Source of the DNA: Bacillus sp. AFS073361
Lineage (GTDB): Bacteria; Bacillota; Bacilli; Bacillales; Cytobacillaceae
Length of the DNA stretch: 64,000 nucleotides
Reading direction: 5' to 3'
Assembly (NCBI RefSeq): GCF_002567005.1
Contig: NZ_NUZU01000012.1
Span: 77,949-141,948, forward strand
This document shows, piece by piece, positions 47,879 through 56,730 of the stretch (position 1 is its first letter; the number at the start of each line of letters is the position of its first letter). Both the position numbers and the translations under genes were made by a program. The notes under the pieces were generated by a model. That model saw nothing but the letters and a program-made list of their open reading frames with translations. It had not been told where the DNA came from and did no database searches.

Positions 47879-49231
47879 ATGGAAACCATACATATTTATC
47901 ATACAAATGATGTCCACAGTCACATAGAAAATTGGCCGCGAATTAAGCAATTCTTATCAAATAAACATGAAGACCATCAGAAAAAGGATGAGGACATGTT
48001 TCTCTTTGACATTGGTGATTTTATTGACCGCTGGCATCCCTTCACAGAGGCTACCAAGGGAAAGGGTAACATCGACCTTTTAAATGAAAGCCATTATACA
48101 GCGGTAACAATCGGCAACAATGAAGGTGTTAACCTTCCTTACGACGACTTAAATACGCTTTATGAACATGCACAGTTTGATGTACTATTAGCAAACCTTT
48201 ACCAGACAAATTTTGGCTGCCCTGCCTGGGTAAAGCCATATAAGGTGTATCAAACGAAAAAGGGAACAAGGGTAGGCGTCATCGGTCTTACCGCATACTT
48301 TTTCCATCTATATGGATTATTAGGATGGAAAGTAACCGAACCAATAAGCGAACTAAAAAAATGGATGGAACCATTAAAAGCTGAATCGGACATCATCATT
48401 TTACTTTCACATCTCGGTCTACAGGAAGATGAAGCAATCGCAGCTGCATTTCCTGATATTGATGTCATCTTAGGCTCACACACACATCACTTTCTTGAAA
48501 AAGGAAAGTTTGTAGGTAATACCCTCCTTGGTGCAGCAGGAAAGTACGGGCATTATGTCGGGCAAGTTACACTCAATCTGAACGAAGAAAAAACGATGAT
48601 AAGTAAGGAAGCTCTTCTTTATGACTGGAAGGAGCTGCCAATAGTTCACAATGAGCAGGATCTAATTGATGGATATTTTTCAAAAGGAAAATCCTTATTA
48701 AATCAAAAAGTAACCACCTTAAAAGCTCCCCTAAAATCCGAACTGTTTCAGGAAACGGAGTTTTCTCGCCTGCTTTGCAGGGCGTTAAGAGAATGGTGTC
48801 AAACCGATTGTGCAATGATTAATGCGGGACTCCTCTTAGGCTCTTTAGAGGATGATGTAACGGTTTACGATTTGCTAAAAATCTGCCCGCATCCTATTAA
48901 TCCCTGTGTAGTGGAACTGACCGGTTTGGAATTAGAAAAGGTCCTGCGGGAAACAAAAAATGAAGCGTTAGTCACTAGAGAGATTAAAGGTCTTGGATTC
49001 AGAGGGACCCTATTAGGGGTATTTGTCTACGATCAAATTAGCTTCCAGGATGAAATCATCCTCGTAAATGGGATGCATTTGGAGCATGAACGTAATTACA
49101 GTTTGGCTCTTCCTGACATGTTCACGTTTGGTCACTTTTTCAAAGAGGTACTGCCACATAAGGAAAAGAAATATTTCTTACCGGAATTTCTTCGCGATAT
49201 TTTAAAGTGGAAATTACAAAGCCAATCATAG
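47879..49231 (+). CDS. yunD: Metallophosphatase/5'-nucleotidase family protein YunD
   Basis: A 450-residue protein of the UshA-like family. Metallophosphoesterase motifs are HTNDVHSH near the N-terminus, DIGDFIDRW, TIGNNEG and LGSHTHHF; a C-terminal 5'-nucleotidase domain (about 290-440) follows. There is no signal peptide, so it acts in the cytoplasm, unlike UshA. GNNE replaces the usual GNHE, one His changed to Asn, which is a family-specific variation or a change in metal use. It starts 7 bp after yunE. Confidence 0.82.
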   Translation: METIHIYHTNDVHSHIENWPRIKQFLSNKHEDHQKKDEDMFLFDIGDFIDRWHPFTEATKGKGNIDLLNESHYTAVTIGNNEGVNLPYDDLNTLYEHAQFDVLLANLYQTNFGCPAWVKPYKVYQTKKGTRVGVIGLTAYFFHLYGLLGWKVTEPISELKKWMEPLKAESDIIILLSHLGLQEDEAIAAAFPDIDVILGSHTHHFLEKGKFVGNTLLGAAGKYGHYVGQVTLNLNEEKTMISKEALLYDWKELPIVHNEQDLIDGYFSKGKSLLNQKVTTLKAPLKSELFQETEFSRLLCRALREWCQTDCAMINAGLLLGSLEDDVTVYDLLKICPHPINPCVVELTGLELEKVLRETKNEALVTREIKGLGFRGTLLGVFVYDQISFQDEIILVNGMHLEHERNYSLALPDMFTFGHFFKEVLPHKEKKYFLPEFLRDILKWKLQSQS

Positions 49232-49295
49232 CCCTAAACACGCTTTTTCCTTTCTAATCATAATGTGATAATGAGGAAAGGAGTGTGGGGAATCT

Positions 49296-49598
49296 GTGGT
49301 TGATCTATTACCCATTAATATAAATGGACATATGTTTATCGGTGTTTCAGTTTTACTTCCGAAAACCACTTTGCTATCGATCTCAAATGATAAAGGGTAT
49401 ATCATGTGCGGCGCTTTAGACGTAGGGTTGTTAAACGATAAACTAAAGGATCGCAAAATAATTGCCGGCCGTGCCGTCGGAGTAAGGACAATTGAACAGC
49501 TTCTGAATGCCCCCTTAGAGTCTGTTACTGCCGAGGCTGAAGAATTAGGCATTCACCCTGGCATGATTGGCAGAGACGCATTATTAAAAATGATCTAA
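49296..49598 (+). CDS. yunC: DUF1805 family protein YunC
   Basis: A 100-residue protein of the DUF1805 family, as in B. subtilis yunC. It starts with GTG after GGAAAGGAGTG. Landmarks: GYIMCGALDVGLLNDKLKDR and AGRAVGVRTIEQLLNAPLES. The function is unknown. It is followed by a terminator that overlaps its stop codon. Confidence 0.8.
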   Translation: MVDLLPININGHMFIGVSVLLPKTTLLSISNDKGYIMCGALDVGLLNDKLKDRKIIAGRAVGVRTIEQLLNAPLESVTAEAEELGIHPGMIGRDALLKMI

Positions 49599-49628
49599 AA
49601 AGCTTGCTACAGACAGCAAGCTTTTTTC
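49597..49628 (+). terminator. Rho-independent terminator of yunC
   Basis: AGCTTGCT and AGCAAGCT with a 6-nt loop, A tract before and six T after. Confidence 0.9.
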
Positions 49629-49737
49629 TATGAATGCGGATGGACATAACTCTCAATTCATTAAGAATATTTTTAGCCACTTTTTTAGGCTAGTTCCTCT
49701 TTTTAAAGCATACATATAGCTTGAAGGGGTGATTTTC

Positions 49738-50529
49738 TTGGCGAAGTTTCGCAGACGGCGACCTAAAAAGGGACCGTTGCCTTTCCGTTATGTTATGCTA
49801 TTGACGTTTATTTTTTTTCTATTCTCTACCGCGACTGGATTATGGCTTGTAAATAAGGGGATTGAACCTACTTTGATGAGGATTGCTACTTCTGAAACCC
49901 GAAATATTGCTTCATTAGTCATTAATAAGGCAATCACAAAGCGGACAACTGATACGGGAGAAGACAATGAGGTCATTGTGATTTTGCCCAGTGAAAATGG
50001 AAAAGCTTCAAATGTCAAACTTAATACCGTTTATATAAACAGGGTCTTAGCGGAAACAACCGCACAAATTCAAAAGAACCTGAAAGCAGCCAAAAAAGGT
50101 GATCTGTCCTCACTTGAGCAGTTAACCGATGTAGAAATAGAAACGCAAAATTCGAATAAGGAAGACGGGATTATTTGGTACGTCCCGCTTGGTCAAGCAA
50201 CGAATATTTCATTATTAGGAAATATCGGGCCTAAAATTCCAGTCAAGTTTCATGCCATTGGTGAAGTGGAGCCAGATGTAAAAATTGAAACGAAAGAAGT
50301 GGGGATTAATAATACCTGGGTCGATGTTTCCATTCATATTGAAGTCTCCGTCCAAATCATCACTCCCTTTGCTACGAAGATCACAAAGCTGACGCAAAGT
50401 ATCCCTGTTGATGGATCGCTCATCCAAGGAGATGTACCGCAATTCTATAATGGCGGCGGCGGTATTACCCCATCGATTCAACTTCCTGATAAACAGACAG
50501 ACACGAAGAAATCAGATACGAAAAAATAG
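49738..50529 (+). CDS. yunB: Sporulation protein YunB
   Basis: A 263-residue protein with one N-terminal membrane segment (about 18-40) after a very basic AKFRRRRPKKG start, and a large outside domain. It matches YunB, which is needed for normal spore formation in B. subtilis; the biochemical role is unknown. The TTG start at 49738 follows AGGGGTGA. The C-terminus is Lys/Asp/Thr-rich. It is convergent with lytH, with both stops inside a shared terminator. Confidence 0.85.
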   Translation: MAKFRRRRPKKGPLPFRYVMLLTFIFFLFSTATGLWLVNKGIEPTLMRIATSETRNIASLVINKAITKRTTDTGEDNEVIVILPSENGKASNVKLNTVYINRVLAETTAQIQKNLKAAKKGDLSSLEQLTDVEIETQNSNKEDGIIWYVPLGQATNISLLGNIGPKIPVKFHAIGEVEPDVKIETKEVGINNTWVDVSIHIEVSVQIITPFATKITKLTQSIPVDGSLIQGDVPQFYNGGGGITPSIQLPDKQTDTKKSDTKK

Positions 50530-50559
50530 GACGATCCACGGTGGAAAGTCCTATTTTTT
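50521..50559. terminator. Bidirectional terminator between yunB and lytH
   Basis: AAAAAATAGGAC and GTCCTATTTTTT form a perfect stem with a 15-nt loop; the stem contains both stop codons. Confidence 0.88.
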
Positions 50560-51549
50560 GCGTGCATTCATCCGTTCCATCCGCTTCCATTTCGCTAAAT
50601 GCGGGTATGGATCAAAAGACCATTCGGTGACACCGTTGTCTTTGTACATGCCATAATGTAAATGGGGAGGGAATTTCCCTGAGGTACCTGGAGGGCCGTA
50701 CCCGGAACTTCCTACACCGCCAATGACCATTCCCGGCTCTACCACTTGACCGATTTTTAAATCCTTAGCAAAACCGCTTAAGTGGGCGAAGTAATGATAC
50801 GTATTATTAATATCGCGAATCCCGATTCTCCAGCCGCCAAATTTATTCCAGCCTTTCATTTCAACAATACCATAGTTAGTTGCTCGAACAGGAACACCGT
50901 AGCCAGCAAAGATATCGGTGCCTTCGTGTATCCTGCGGCCCCCCCAACCACGGGCAGACCCCCACGTGCTCCGATAACTGTGATTGCTTCGGATGGGAAC
51001 GGGGAAGACTTGAGTATCCAAATCAATACGGCCGAAATGCCGATATATTTTTGCTTTTCCAGCAATGATACTAACCGTTTTATCGCGATGATAGTAATTC
51101 CATAAGCCGATTTTTATATTATCATGATCGACACCGTAGGATAGGAGATATTTTGCAAACGCATAGAGCACATCCTCATCATTTTTAGCACTTGCCTTTC
51201 CATCGCCATCCCCATCTACCCCTTTCCCATCAAAAAATTGAATCGTGGCTGGGTTTTCTTCCAAAGGATTTGGATTGGTTAATCCAGACCATTCTTCTGG
51301 ACGAAAATAGATGCCAATCACACTATCTGGTTTAGGTAAGTCTCTGCGGACCTGGCGGATGCTTCTTTCGTATTGATCAATGGCCGCTAAATAGTACCAA
51401 GGAATTTGTGTAACAGTTTCCACCTTCTTATACAGCTTCATTCGTTCTTGGTATGGATTCGGTTCATTTGCAGCGGCATGAACATCCGTAACAGCCAATG
51501 AAGTGCTAAAGAAAAAAAGAAAAGTTCCCAATAATAGAACAGCCCGCAC
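50551..51549 (-). CDS. lytH: Spore cortex L-Ala-D-Glu endopeptidase LytH (M23 family)
   Basis: A 332-residue exported peptidase that trims peptide side chains in spore cortex peptidoglycan. A signal peptide ends near VHAAA (about residue 28). The C-terminal M23 domain has the zinc ligands in GGRRIHEGTDIFAGYGVP and the HLHYG motif. The N-terminal 150 residues resemble a lysozyme-like helical domain. Start GTG follows AAGGAGGA. Position and size match B. subtilis lytH (yunA). Confidence 0.9.
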   Translation of the reverse strand: MRAVLLLGTFLFFFSTSLAVTDVHAAANEPNPYQERMKLYKKVETVTQIPWYYLAAIDQYERSIRQVRRDLPKPDSVIGIYFRPEEWSGLTNPNPLEENPATIQFFDGKGVDGDGDGKASAKNDEDVLYAFAKYLLSYGVDHDNIKIGLWNYYHRDKTVSIIAGKAKIYRHFGRIDLDTQVFPVPIRSNHSYRSTWGSARGWGGRRIHEGTDIFAGYGVPVRATNYGIVEMKGWNKFGGWRIGIRDINNTYHYFAHLSGFAKDLKIGQVVEPGMVIGGVGSSGYGPPGTSGKFPPHLHYGMYKDNGVTEWSFDPYPHLAKWKRMERMNARKK

Positions 51550-51679
51550 AAGAATCCTCCTTCCAATTAATGTACAAGGTTAGTTTATGTTTTCTAAACC
51601 ATTTCATAATGGTCAATAAATGGTAAACTTTTTAGGGGCTGATGAAAGCGGTTCATCAAGTTAATATTATCCGATATGC

Positions 51680-51708
51680 TTGTCGTTATTTTTTCGGTAT
51701 GTTAAAGT
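51680..51708 (+). promoter_or_regulatory. Candidate promoter of lipA
   Basis: TTGTCG (51680-51685), a 17-bp spacer, TAAAGT (51703-51708), about 44 bp before the lipA start. Confidence 0.5.
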
Positions 51709-51751
51709 GACAAGGAGGATCTATTTCTAGCTTCAAGGGGTGTAGTCATTA

Positions 51752-52669
51752 ATGAGTAAGAAAGAAGAGATTTTACGAAAACCGGATTGGTTAAAAATAA
51801 AATTAAACACAAATGAGTCTTATACGGGCTTAAAGAAAATGATGCGTGAAAAAAATCTTCACACAGTTTGTGAAGAAGCCCGCTGCCCTAATATTCATGA
51901 ATGCTGGGCAGAAAGACGTACGGCAACCTTCATGATTCTTGGTGATACATGCACACGTGCATGCCGTTTCTGTGCCGTTAAAACTGGTTTGCCAACCGAG
52001 TTGGATTGGCAAGAACCAGAAAGAGTGGCAGACTCCGTTCAATTGATGAACTTAAAACATGTCGTAGTCACCGCCGTAGCCCGCGATGATCTTAGGGATG
52101 GAGGGGCAGCTGTTTTTGCTGAAACAGTCCGCGCTATTCGCCGCAAAAATCCATTTACAAGCATTGAAGTTCTTCCGTCTGACATGGGTGGGAAAGAAGA
52201 AAATTTACGTCTGTTAATGGACGCAAAACCTGATATCTTAAATCATAACATCGAAACGGTTAAACGAATGACCCCTAGAGTAAGAGCCAGGGCGAAATAC
52301 GATCGTTCCCTTGAATTCCTTCGTCGTGCCAAAGAAATGCAGCCGAATATTCCAACAAAGTCGAGTCTAATGGTTGGACTAGGAGAGACAAAGGAAGAAA
52401 TTCTTGAAGTGATGGATGATTTAAGAGAAAATCACGTCGATATTATGACCATTGGTCAATACCTACAGCCGACCAAAAGTCATCTTAAAGTTGAAAAATA
52501 TTATAGTCCAGATGAATTTAAAGAATTACAGCAAATTGCATTAAGTAAAGGCTTTAGTCATTGTGAAGCTGGCCCGCTAGTCCGGTCCTCCTATCATGCT
52601 GATGAGCAAGTGAACGCAGCAGCAAAACACAAGCAAATGCTTGGGGAAGAAAAAGCTCAAGAAGCCTAA
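51752..52669 (+). CDS. lipA: Lipoyl synthase
   Basis: A 305-residue radical-SAM enzyme that inserts two sulfurs into protein-bound octanoyl groups. The radical-SAM cluster motif is [10 protein letters not shown]. The auxiliary cluster cysteines lie in [13 protein letters not shown] and the C-terminal serine ligand in the VRSSYHAD segment. In Bacillus the usual substrate is octanoyl-GcvH, also encoded here. The auxiliary cluster is the sulfur donor and must be rebuilt, which ties it to the Fe-S genes in this window. Confidence 0.96.
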   Translation: MSKKEEILRKPDWLKIKLNTNESYTGLKKMMREKNLHTVCEEARCPNIHECWAERRTATFMILGDTCTRACRFCAVKTGLPTELDWQEPERVADSVQLMNLKHVVVTAVARDDLRDGGAAVFAETVRAIRRKNPFTSIEVLPSDMGGKEENLRLLMDAKPDILNHNIETVKRMTPRVRARAKYDRSLEFLRRAKEMQPNIPTKSSLMVGLGETKEEILEVMDDLRENHVDIMTIGQYLQPTKSHLKVEKYYSPDEFKELQQIALSKGFSHCEAGPLVRSSYHADEQVNAAAKHKQMLGEEKAQEA

Positions 52670-52672
52670 AAC

Positions 52673-52708
52673 AAAGAGTTCAGTCAAGTTGACTGAACTC
52701 TTTGTTTT
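52673..52708 (+). terminator. Rho-independent terminator of lipA
   Basis: AAAGAGTTCAGTCA and TGACTGAACTCTTT form a perfect 14-bp stem with a 3-nt loop. Confidence 0.92.
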
Positions 52709-52710
52709 GA

Positions 52711-52782
52711 TGTCAGCTTCAGCGCCTAAGTGCTCGGGGGAATAAGCCAATCCGTCCTGAACAAGGCACATCTGCTTTTCTA
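52711..52782 (-). repeat. Dispersed stop-codon-associated repeat, long copy
   Basis: On the minus strand it begins TAGAAAAGC, where TAG is the stop codon of the YutC gene, runs through GTGCCTTGTTCAGGACGG and ends AGGCGCTGAAGCTGACA. At about 72 bp this is the longest copy in the window and may be closest to a full unit. Confidence 0.6.
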
Positions 52783-53409
52783 TTTATCATCAGCGGTTCT
52801 GCCATTTTCGTCCTCACTTGCATTTATCCGCTGCCCTTGTGGTGATTTTTTCATCTGTGTGATTAGCCCATTGACCAGATTACGGGCATTTCGGCTTGTG
52901 GAATCTACATTAGCCAAATTTTCTACGTCTCTCCTTAACACTTTATTATCAGTAACGTAGACATGGTAATACCTTGGAACGACAGACATCGCTGTTTTTT
53001 TCACTTGATCCGCAGTCAAATTGCGATCTTTTGAATCGGTAGTATAAGCAATTAACACTTCCTGGTCAGTGACAAGTGTGGATACATCGTGTACATTGGG
53101 AATATCGGCACTTAATTTACTAATAATATTGGCCGCCTGTTCACGATCTAATGCAGAATAATGGTCATTAGCCGTATTATCGTTCATTAGTGGACTTTTT
53201 TGATGACGGACAAAGCCGTAGTTATTACTAACATTACGGATTCCACGGCTCGCTCCTTCATTGTAGAGGTCATGCCTTTTATTGTTAACATTAATGGTAT
53301 TTCCGCTTTCTTCATAGACATCTCGGTTGCTCATATCCTTAGTACAGCCTGTTAGGGCCGTTACGGTGCATAATCCCAAGATGATAACTAATTTTTTCAA
53401 TGTAAACAC
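52780..53409 (-). CDS. yutC: YhcN/YlaJ family sporulation lipoprotein YutC
   Basis: A 209-residue lipoprotein with lipobox TALTGCTKD (Cys22). The C-terminal domain (about 115-190) has the YhcN/YlaJ fold pattern: EQAANIISKLSADIPNVHDV, VLIAYTTD and VVPRYYHVYVTD. These proteins sit in the spore inner membrane and help germination or outgrowth. The TAG stop is the first part of a dispersed repeat. The symbol is by position and family. Confidence 0.75.
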   Translation of the reverse strand: MFTLKKLVIILGLCTVTALTGCTKDMSNRDVYEESGNTINVNNKRHDLYNEGASRGIRNVSNNYGFVRHQKSPLMNDNTANDHYSALDREQAANIISKLSADIPNVHDVSTLVTDQEVLIAYTTDSKDRNLTADQVKKTAMSVVPRYYHVYVTDNKVLRRDVENLANVDSTSRNARNLVNGLITQMKKSPQGQRINASEDENGRTADDK

Positions 53410-53515
53410 CTCCTTTTCTTAGAATAGCCAATAAGGTGATTTTTTTTCTTAGTAATTGATGGGGAATCGGTTATAATGGGTAGTAGGAATTAGCTGGTAA
53501 AAGAGGTGAAATATC

Positions 53516-53791
53516 TTGATAATAATGAACAACACCGTTTATGAAATCGTCCAAGAACACCGAAACGGATTTAATGAAGAAGCCCTTAAAGCGAGATTTA
53601 GTGATATTTTAACAAGATATGATTATGTAGTGGGTGATTGGGGGTATGGACAACTCCGATTAAAGGGGTTTTTCGATGACCAAAACCCAAAAGCTACATT
53701 CGATACAAAAATTAGCACACTAAGTGAATATCTGTATGAATACTGTAATTTTGGCTGTGCCTATTTTGTCTTGAAAAAAGTGAAAAAATAA
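53516..53791 (+). CDS. yutD: DUF1027 family protein YutD
   Basis: A 91-residue cytoplasmic protein of unknown function, YutD family. Hallmarks: GFNEEALKARFSDILTRYDY, VVGDWGYGQLRLKGF and the C-terminal EYCNFGCAYFVL. TTG 53516 has AGAGGTGA at good spacing; ATG 53525 is a possible alternative. It is convergent with the next genes. Confidence 0.82.
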   Translation: MIIMNNTVYEIVQEHRNGFNEEALKARFSDILTRYDYVVGDWGYGQLRLKGFFDDQNPKATFDTKISTLSEYLYEYCNFGCAYFVLKKVKK

Positions 53792-53824
53792 AAGAAGGGC
53801 CGAACTTTCAGGCCCTTCTTTATG
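53791..53824. terminator. Terminator downstream of yutD
   Basis: AAAGAAGGGCC and GGCCCTTCTTT form a perfect 11-bp stem with a 9-nt loop, with A and T tracts on both sides. Confidence 0.9.
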
Positions 53825-53843
53825 TTTAGGTTTTGAACGTAGA

Positions 53844-53876
53844 TAACTGTCCAGCACCAGCGCTTCCGCTTTTCTA
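53844..53876 (-). repeat. Dispersed stop-codon-associated repeat, short copy
   Basis: On the minus strand: TAGAAAAGCGGAAGCGCTGG, then TGCTGGACAG. TAG is the stop codon of the small acidic protein gene upstream. Confidence 0.65.
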
Positions 53877-54164
53877 TGTGGATTCACTATATGGCGGCTG
53901 TTGATCTGTTTCGGGGTCATCATGGGTTGGATGGGCCCCGTCCATTTGCCGAGGAAGATTTTGATGAAGGGTTTTATTTTCATAATTAAAGGCACTGTAA
54001 GTCCGTTGCCCTTCTTCCCATGGTGTACTTTTGTTCTCAACTGGTTCGTCTTGACGAATGGCAGACCCAAAAGGACCTTCTGGAAATTCTTCTGCTGTAA
54101 GAAAGTTCCTTTGTTTTTCAACATTGGATAAATCCGTATACTTTTCTTCTTTATGTTCTGTCAT
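53874..54164 (-). CDS. Small acidic protein, probably DUF3905 family
   Basis: A 96-residue hydrophilic protein without membrane segments or cysteines, rich in Glu, Pro and Asn; the middle part has FPEGPFGSAIRQDEPVENKS and TPWEEGQRTYSAFNYENK. I think it belongs to DUF3905, found in spore-formers, but this is from memory. ATG 54164 has AAAGGGGG upstream; the reading from 54212 has no such site. The function is unknown. Confidence 0.6.
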   Translation of the reverse strand: MTEHKEEKYTDLSNVEKQRNFLTAEEFPEGPFGSAIRQDEPVENKSTPWEEGQRTYSAFNYENKTLHQNLPRQMDGAHPTHDDPETDQQPPYSEST

Positions 54165-54220
54165 GCTTACGCCCCCTTTAGCACTATTATTTTCAAAGGG
54201 AGCATAATTCATGACGAACC

Positions 54221-54487
54221 TTACACTAATTCCAATAAAAAGGATCTTAATTCTTCCGCATCTTCCTCATTTAATTGAAAAGCAAATTCTAAATACCCTT
54301 CTTCTTGCAAATCGTCTAAGCCGATAATCGCAAAACGGCTTCCCTGCATATCAAGAACAAGATGCTTTCCATAGTGACGGTCACTTTGAACAATTGCTAA
54401 ATCAAAGCGTTGATGTTCACCAACGAAGCTGACAAATCTTGTTTTTGTATCTTCTGTATCATCGTATAAGAAAAAGCGTTCTTTCAT
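54221..54487 (-). CDS. DUF3055 family protein
   Basis: An 88-residue acidic protein starting MKERFFLYDDTEDTKTRFVS, with LDDLQEEGYLEFAFQLNEED near the end. It fits DUF3055, a small Bacillaceae family of unknown function. It has the same orientation as the small acidic protein gene downstream, with a gap of 56 bp. The start has AAAGGAGAC upstream. Confidence 0.7.
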   Translation of the reverse strand: MKERFFLYDDTEDTKTRFVSFVGEHQRFDLAIVQSDRHYGKHLVLDMQGSRFAIIGLDDLQEEGYLEFAFQLNEEDAEELRSFLLELV

Positions 54488-54718
54488 TTAATGGTCTCCT
54501 TTAATTAAACTAGATATTTTTAGACGTCTTCTATATAGTAACAAATAAAACCAACCAAGGGGAGTAAAGATTTTTACACCATTTTTTATAAGTTTTTACG
54601 ATTCAAAACGCGAAGGCTGTCAAATTATGTTACAATAAATTTGAACTCTCGAAAGTTCTATGTCAGACCGTCTGCGCTTGCAAAGATAACAACTTAGAAA
54701 AATGGAGAAGGTGCTCAT

Positions 54719-55156
54719 ATGTATTTTGTTGATCAAGAAAAAATTGAAGAGATACTGAAATTTTTAGAAATGCAAATTCAACTGTTCCTAAGTAAAAAAG
54801 AGTGGTCCAACCCACTTGAAAAGGCAGCGCTAGAGCGTGTAAACCATATGATGATCGAGTCTGTTTTGGACGTTGGAAATGCAATGATTGATGGGTTTAT
54901 TATGCGTGACCCAGGCAGTTACGATGACATCATTGATATTTTGATGGATGAAAAAGTGATCACATCTGAAACGGGAAATAGTTTGAAAGTGTTGATTCAA
55001 TACCGGAAAATGCTTGTCCAATCTTATACAGATGTCAATCATCAAGAACTTCAAGTGACGTTTACAAAGCATTTACATGAGTTGGTGAATTTTGCGGCCA
55101 ATGTTCGCGAATATCTTGTCACCGAGTTAGGACCGGTTTCAGCGTTTAAAAAATAA
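54719..55156 (+). CDS. yutE: HepT/DUF86-like protein YutE
   Basis: A 145-residue helical protein of the HepT-like (DUF86, HEPN) family. In toxin HEPN RNases of the HepT type the catalytic motif is R-x4-H-x-Y; here the matching segment reads YRKMLVQSY, with Gln instead of His. So it is probably not an active HepT toxin, and no MntA antitoxin gene is adjacent. The ATG follows GGAGAAGG. The position matches B. subtilis yutE. Confidence 0.8.
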   Translation: MYFVDQEKIEEILKFLEMQIQLFLSKKEWSNPLEKAALERVNHMMIESVLDVGNAMIDGFIMRDPGSYDDIIDILMDEKVITSETGNSLKVLIQYRKMLVQSYTDVNHQELQVTFTKHLHELVNFAANVREYLVTELGPVSAFKK

Positions 55157-55164
55157 TAATATAT

Positions 55165-55192
55165 TAAGACCGTTATGCGCGGTCTTTTTTGT
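55165..55192 (+). terminator. Rho-independent terminator of yutE
   Basis: AAGACCG and CGGTCTT around a short loop, followed by a T tract. Confidence 0.8.
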
Positions 55193-55225
55193 TCTATATG
55201 GAAAAAACTTTTGGGAGTGTAACAT

Positions 55226-55990
55226 ATGAAAAATTACAAAGGTTATTTAATTGATTTAGATGGAACAATGTATAAGGGATCAGAACAGATTGAAGCTGCA
55301 TCTGACTTTGTCAAGAAACTCCGGGATCAACAGATACCCTATCTTTTTGTTACAAACAATTCCTCAAGAACACCTGCACAGGTTGCTGCAAAGCTGACCC
55401 AGTTTGACATCCCGGCGGAAGAAAAGCAAGTGTTCACAACAAGTCAAGCGACGGCCAATTATATTTATGAACGAAAGAATGATGCCCGCATTTACGTGAT
55501 TGGGGAAGAGGGGTTACGGACAGCAATAGAAGAAAAGGGGTTCCGATTTGCCGGAGAAGATGCTGAGTTCGTCGTGGTAGGAATCGACCGGGAGATCAGT
55601 TATGAAAAATTGACGGTTGCCTGTTTGGCGGTCCGCAATGGCGCAACGTTCATTTCCACTAATGGAGATATCGCCATCCCTACAGAAAGAGGCTTGGTTC
55701 CAGGGAATGGTTCACTAACATCTGTTATTACTGTTTCTACACAAACCAAACCGATTTTTATTGGCAAACCAGAAGCAATCATCATGGAACAGGCTTTAAA
55801 GGTACTTGGAACACCGAAAGAAGAGACATTGATGGTCGGAGATTATTATGATACAGATATTTTAGCAGGCATGAATGCCGGGATAGATACATTACTAGTA
55901 CATACAGGAGTAACGACCAAAGAACTGCTTTCCGGCTACGACCGGATGCCTACCTACACCGTTGATTCCTTAGATCAATGGAAGATTTAA
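55226..55990 (+). CDS. yutF: HAD-superfamily phosphatase YutF (NagD-like)
   Basis: A 254-residue class IIA HAD phosphatase. Motif I is LIDLDGTMYKG (nucleophile D10, acid D12), motif II VTNNSS, motif III Lys in IGKPE and motif IV GDYYDTDILAG. The cap domain lies in the middle. It would remove phosphate from small sugar or nucleotide phosphates in the cytoplasm; the substrate is undefined. It starts after GGGAGTG and ends at a bidirectional terminator. Confidence 0.88.
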   Translation: MKNYKGYLIDLDGTMYKGSEQIEAASDFVKKLRDQQIPYLFVTNNSSRTPAQVAAKLTQFDIPAEEKQVFTTSQATANYIYERKNDARIYVIGEEGLRTAIEEKGFRFAGEDAEFVVVGIDREISYEKLTVACLAVRNGATFISTNGDIAIPTERGLVPGNGSLTSVITVSTQTKPIFIGKPEAIIMEQALKVLGTPKEETLMVGDYYDTDILAGMNAGIDTLLVHTGVTTKELLSGYDRMPTYTVDSLDQWKI

Positions 55991-56017
55991 AAAGGATGGG
56001 AAGCCCCATCCTTTTTC
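55988..56017. terminator. Bidirectional terminator between yutF and yutG
   Basis: AAAAAGGATGGG and CCCATCCTTTTT with a 4-nt loop, between convergent genes. Confidence 0.9.
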
Positions 56018-56020
56018 TGC

Positions 56021-56533
56021 TTATTTCTTTTCACTTTCAGCCCTAGCAGCCCTGTGTGCGAGTCGGCTCGATGCGGCAGCTGCAATTGCCCCGACGATAT
56101 CATCTAAAAAAGTATGGCATTCGCCTGTTGATTTATCATTTAAATGCGCTAATATTCCAGGTTTTAATTTATCAATATATCCGTAATTGGTAAAACCAAT
56201 TGAACCATATACATTTACAATCGAAAAGGCTAGAATTTCATCGACTCCATAAAGACTTTCATCTGTTCCGATTATTGATTGGAGCGGCTCCTCAAGCATT
56301 CCTTTTTCAGCAAGTACATCCAGCTGTATTCCTGTTAAAATTGCGTTTTGAACCTCACGTTTGGCAAGAACGCGTTCCACATTTGCTAAACAGTCTTCCA
56401 TTTTCAAGTTCTCATGATATTTTTCCTGCAAAAAGAAAACTAAATCAGCGATATCCTGTACTTTGACGCCTCTGTCATTCAGCCATCTACGTGCAGTTAC
56501 TTCGGTTAGATTTACGTTTTTGTCGTCTGCCAT
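56021..56533 (-). CDS. yutG: Phosphatidylglycerophosphatase A-like protein YutG
   Basis: A 170-residue PgpA-like protein. The conserved C-terminal part contains HTFLDDIVGAIAAAASSRLA, and SIVNVYGSIGFTNYGYIDK in the middle is also typical. The family dephosphorylates phosphatidylglycerophosphate in some species, but the soluble Bacillus members remain uncertain. ATG 56533 has AGGTGAT 7 bp upstream; GTG 56545 lies within that site. Confidence 0.8.
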   Translation of the reverse strand: MADDKNVNLTEVTARRWLNDRGVKVQDIADLVFFLQEKYHENLKMEDCLANVERVLAKREVQNAILTGIQLDVLAEKGMLEEPLQSIIGTDESLYGVDEILAFSIVNVYGSIGFTNYGYIDKLKPGILAHLNDKSTGECHTFLDDIVGAIAAAASSRLAHRAARAESEKK

Positions 56534-56730
56534 TCCTCTGATCACCTTTTCTATGGATTTTGACTATATATATACTGTATTATTCTAACTTATGCAAAAG
56601 AAACTTAAAAAAGAGCATGGTTAAAACCTTATATTCTCCTTCATTTTTCTAAGCTATTCAGGAACAAGTTTTCTTAAGCTAAAACATATATATGAAGTAA
56701 GAAAAGGGAAAGAAATGAGGTGGACTATAA

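Noticed and set aside
54719..55156. HepT-MntA toxin-antitoxin system
   Set aside because: No nucleotidyltransferase partner is adjacent and the catalytic His is replaced.
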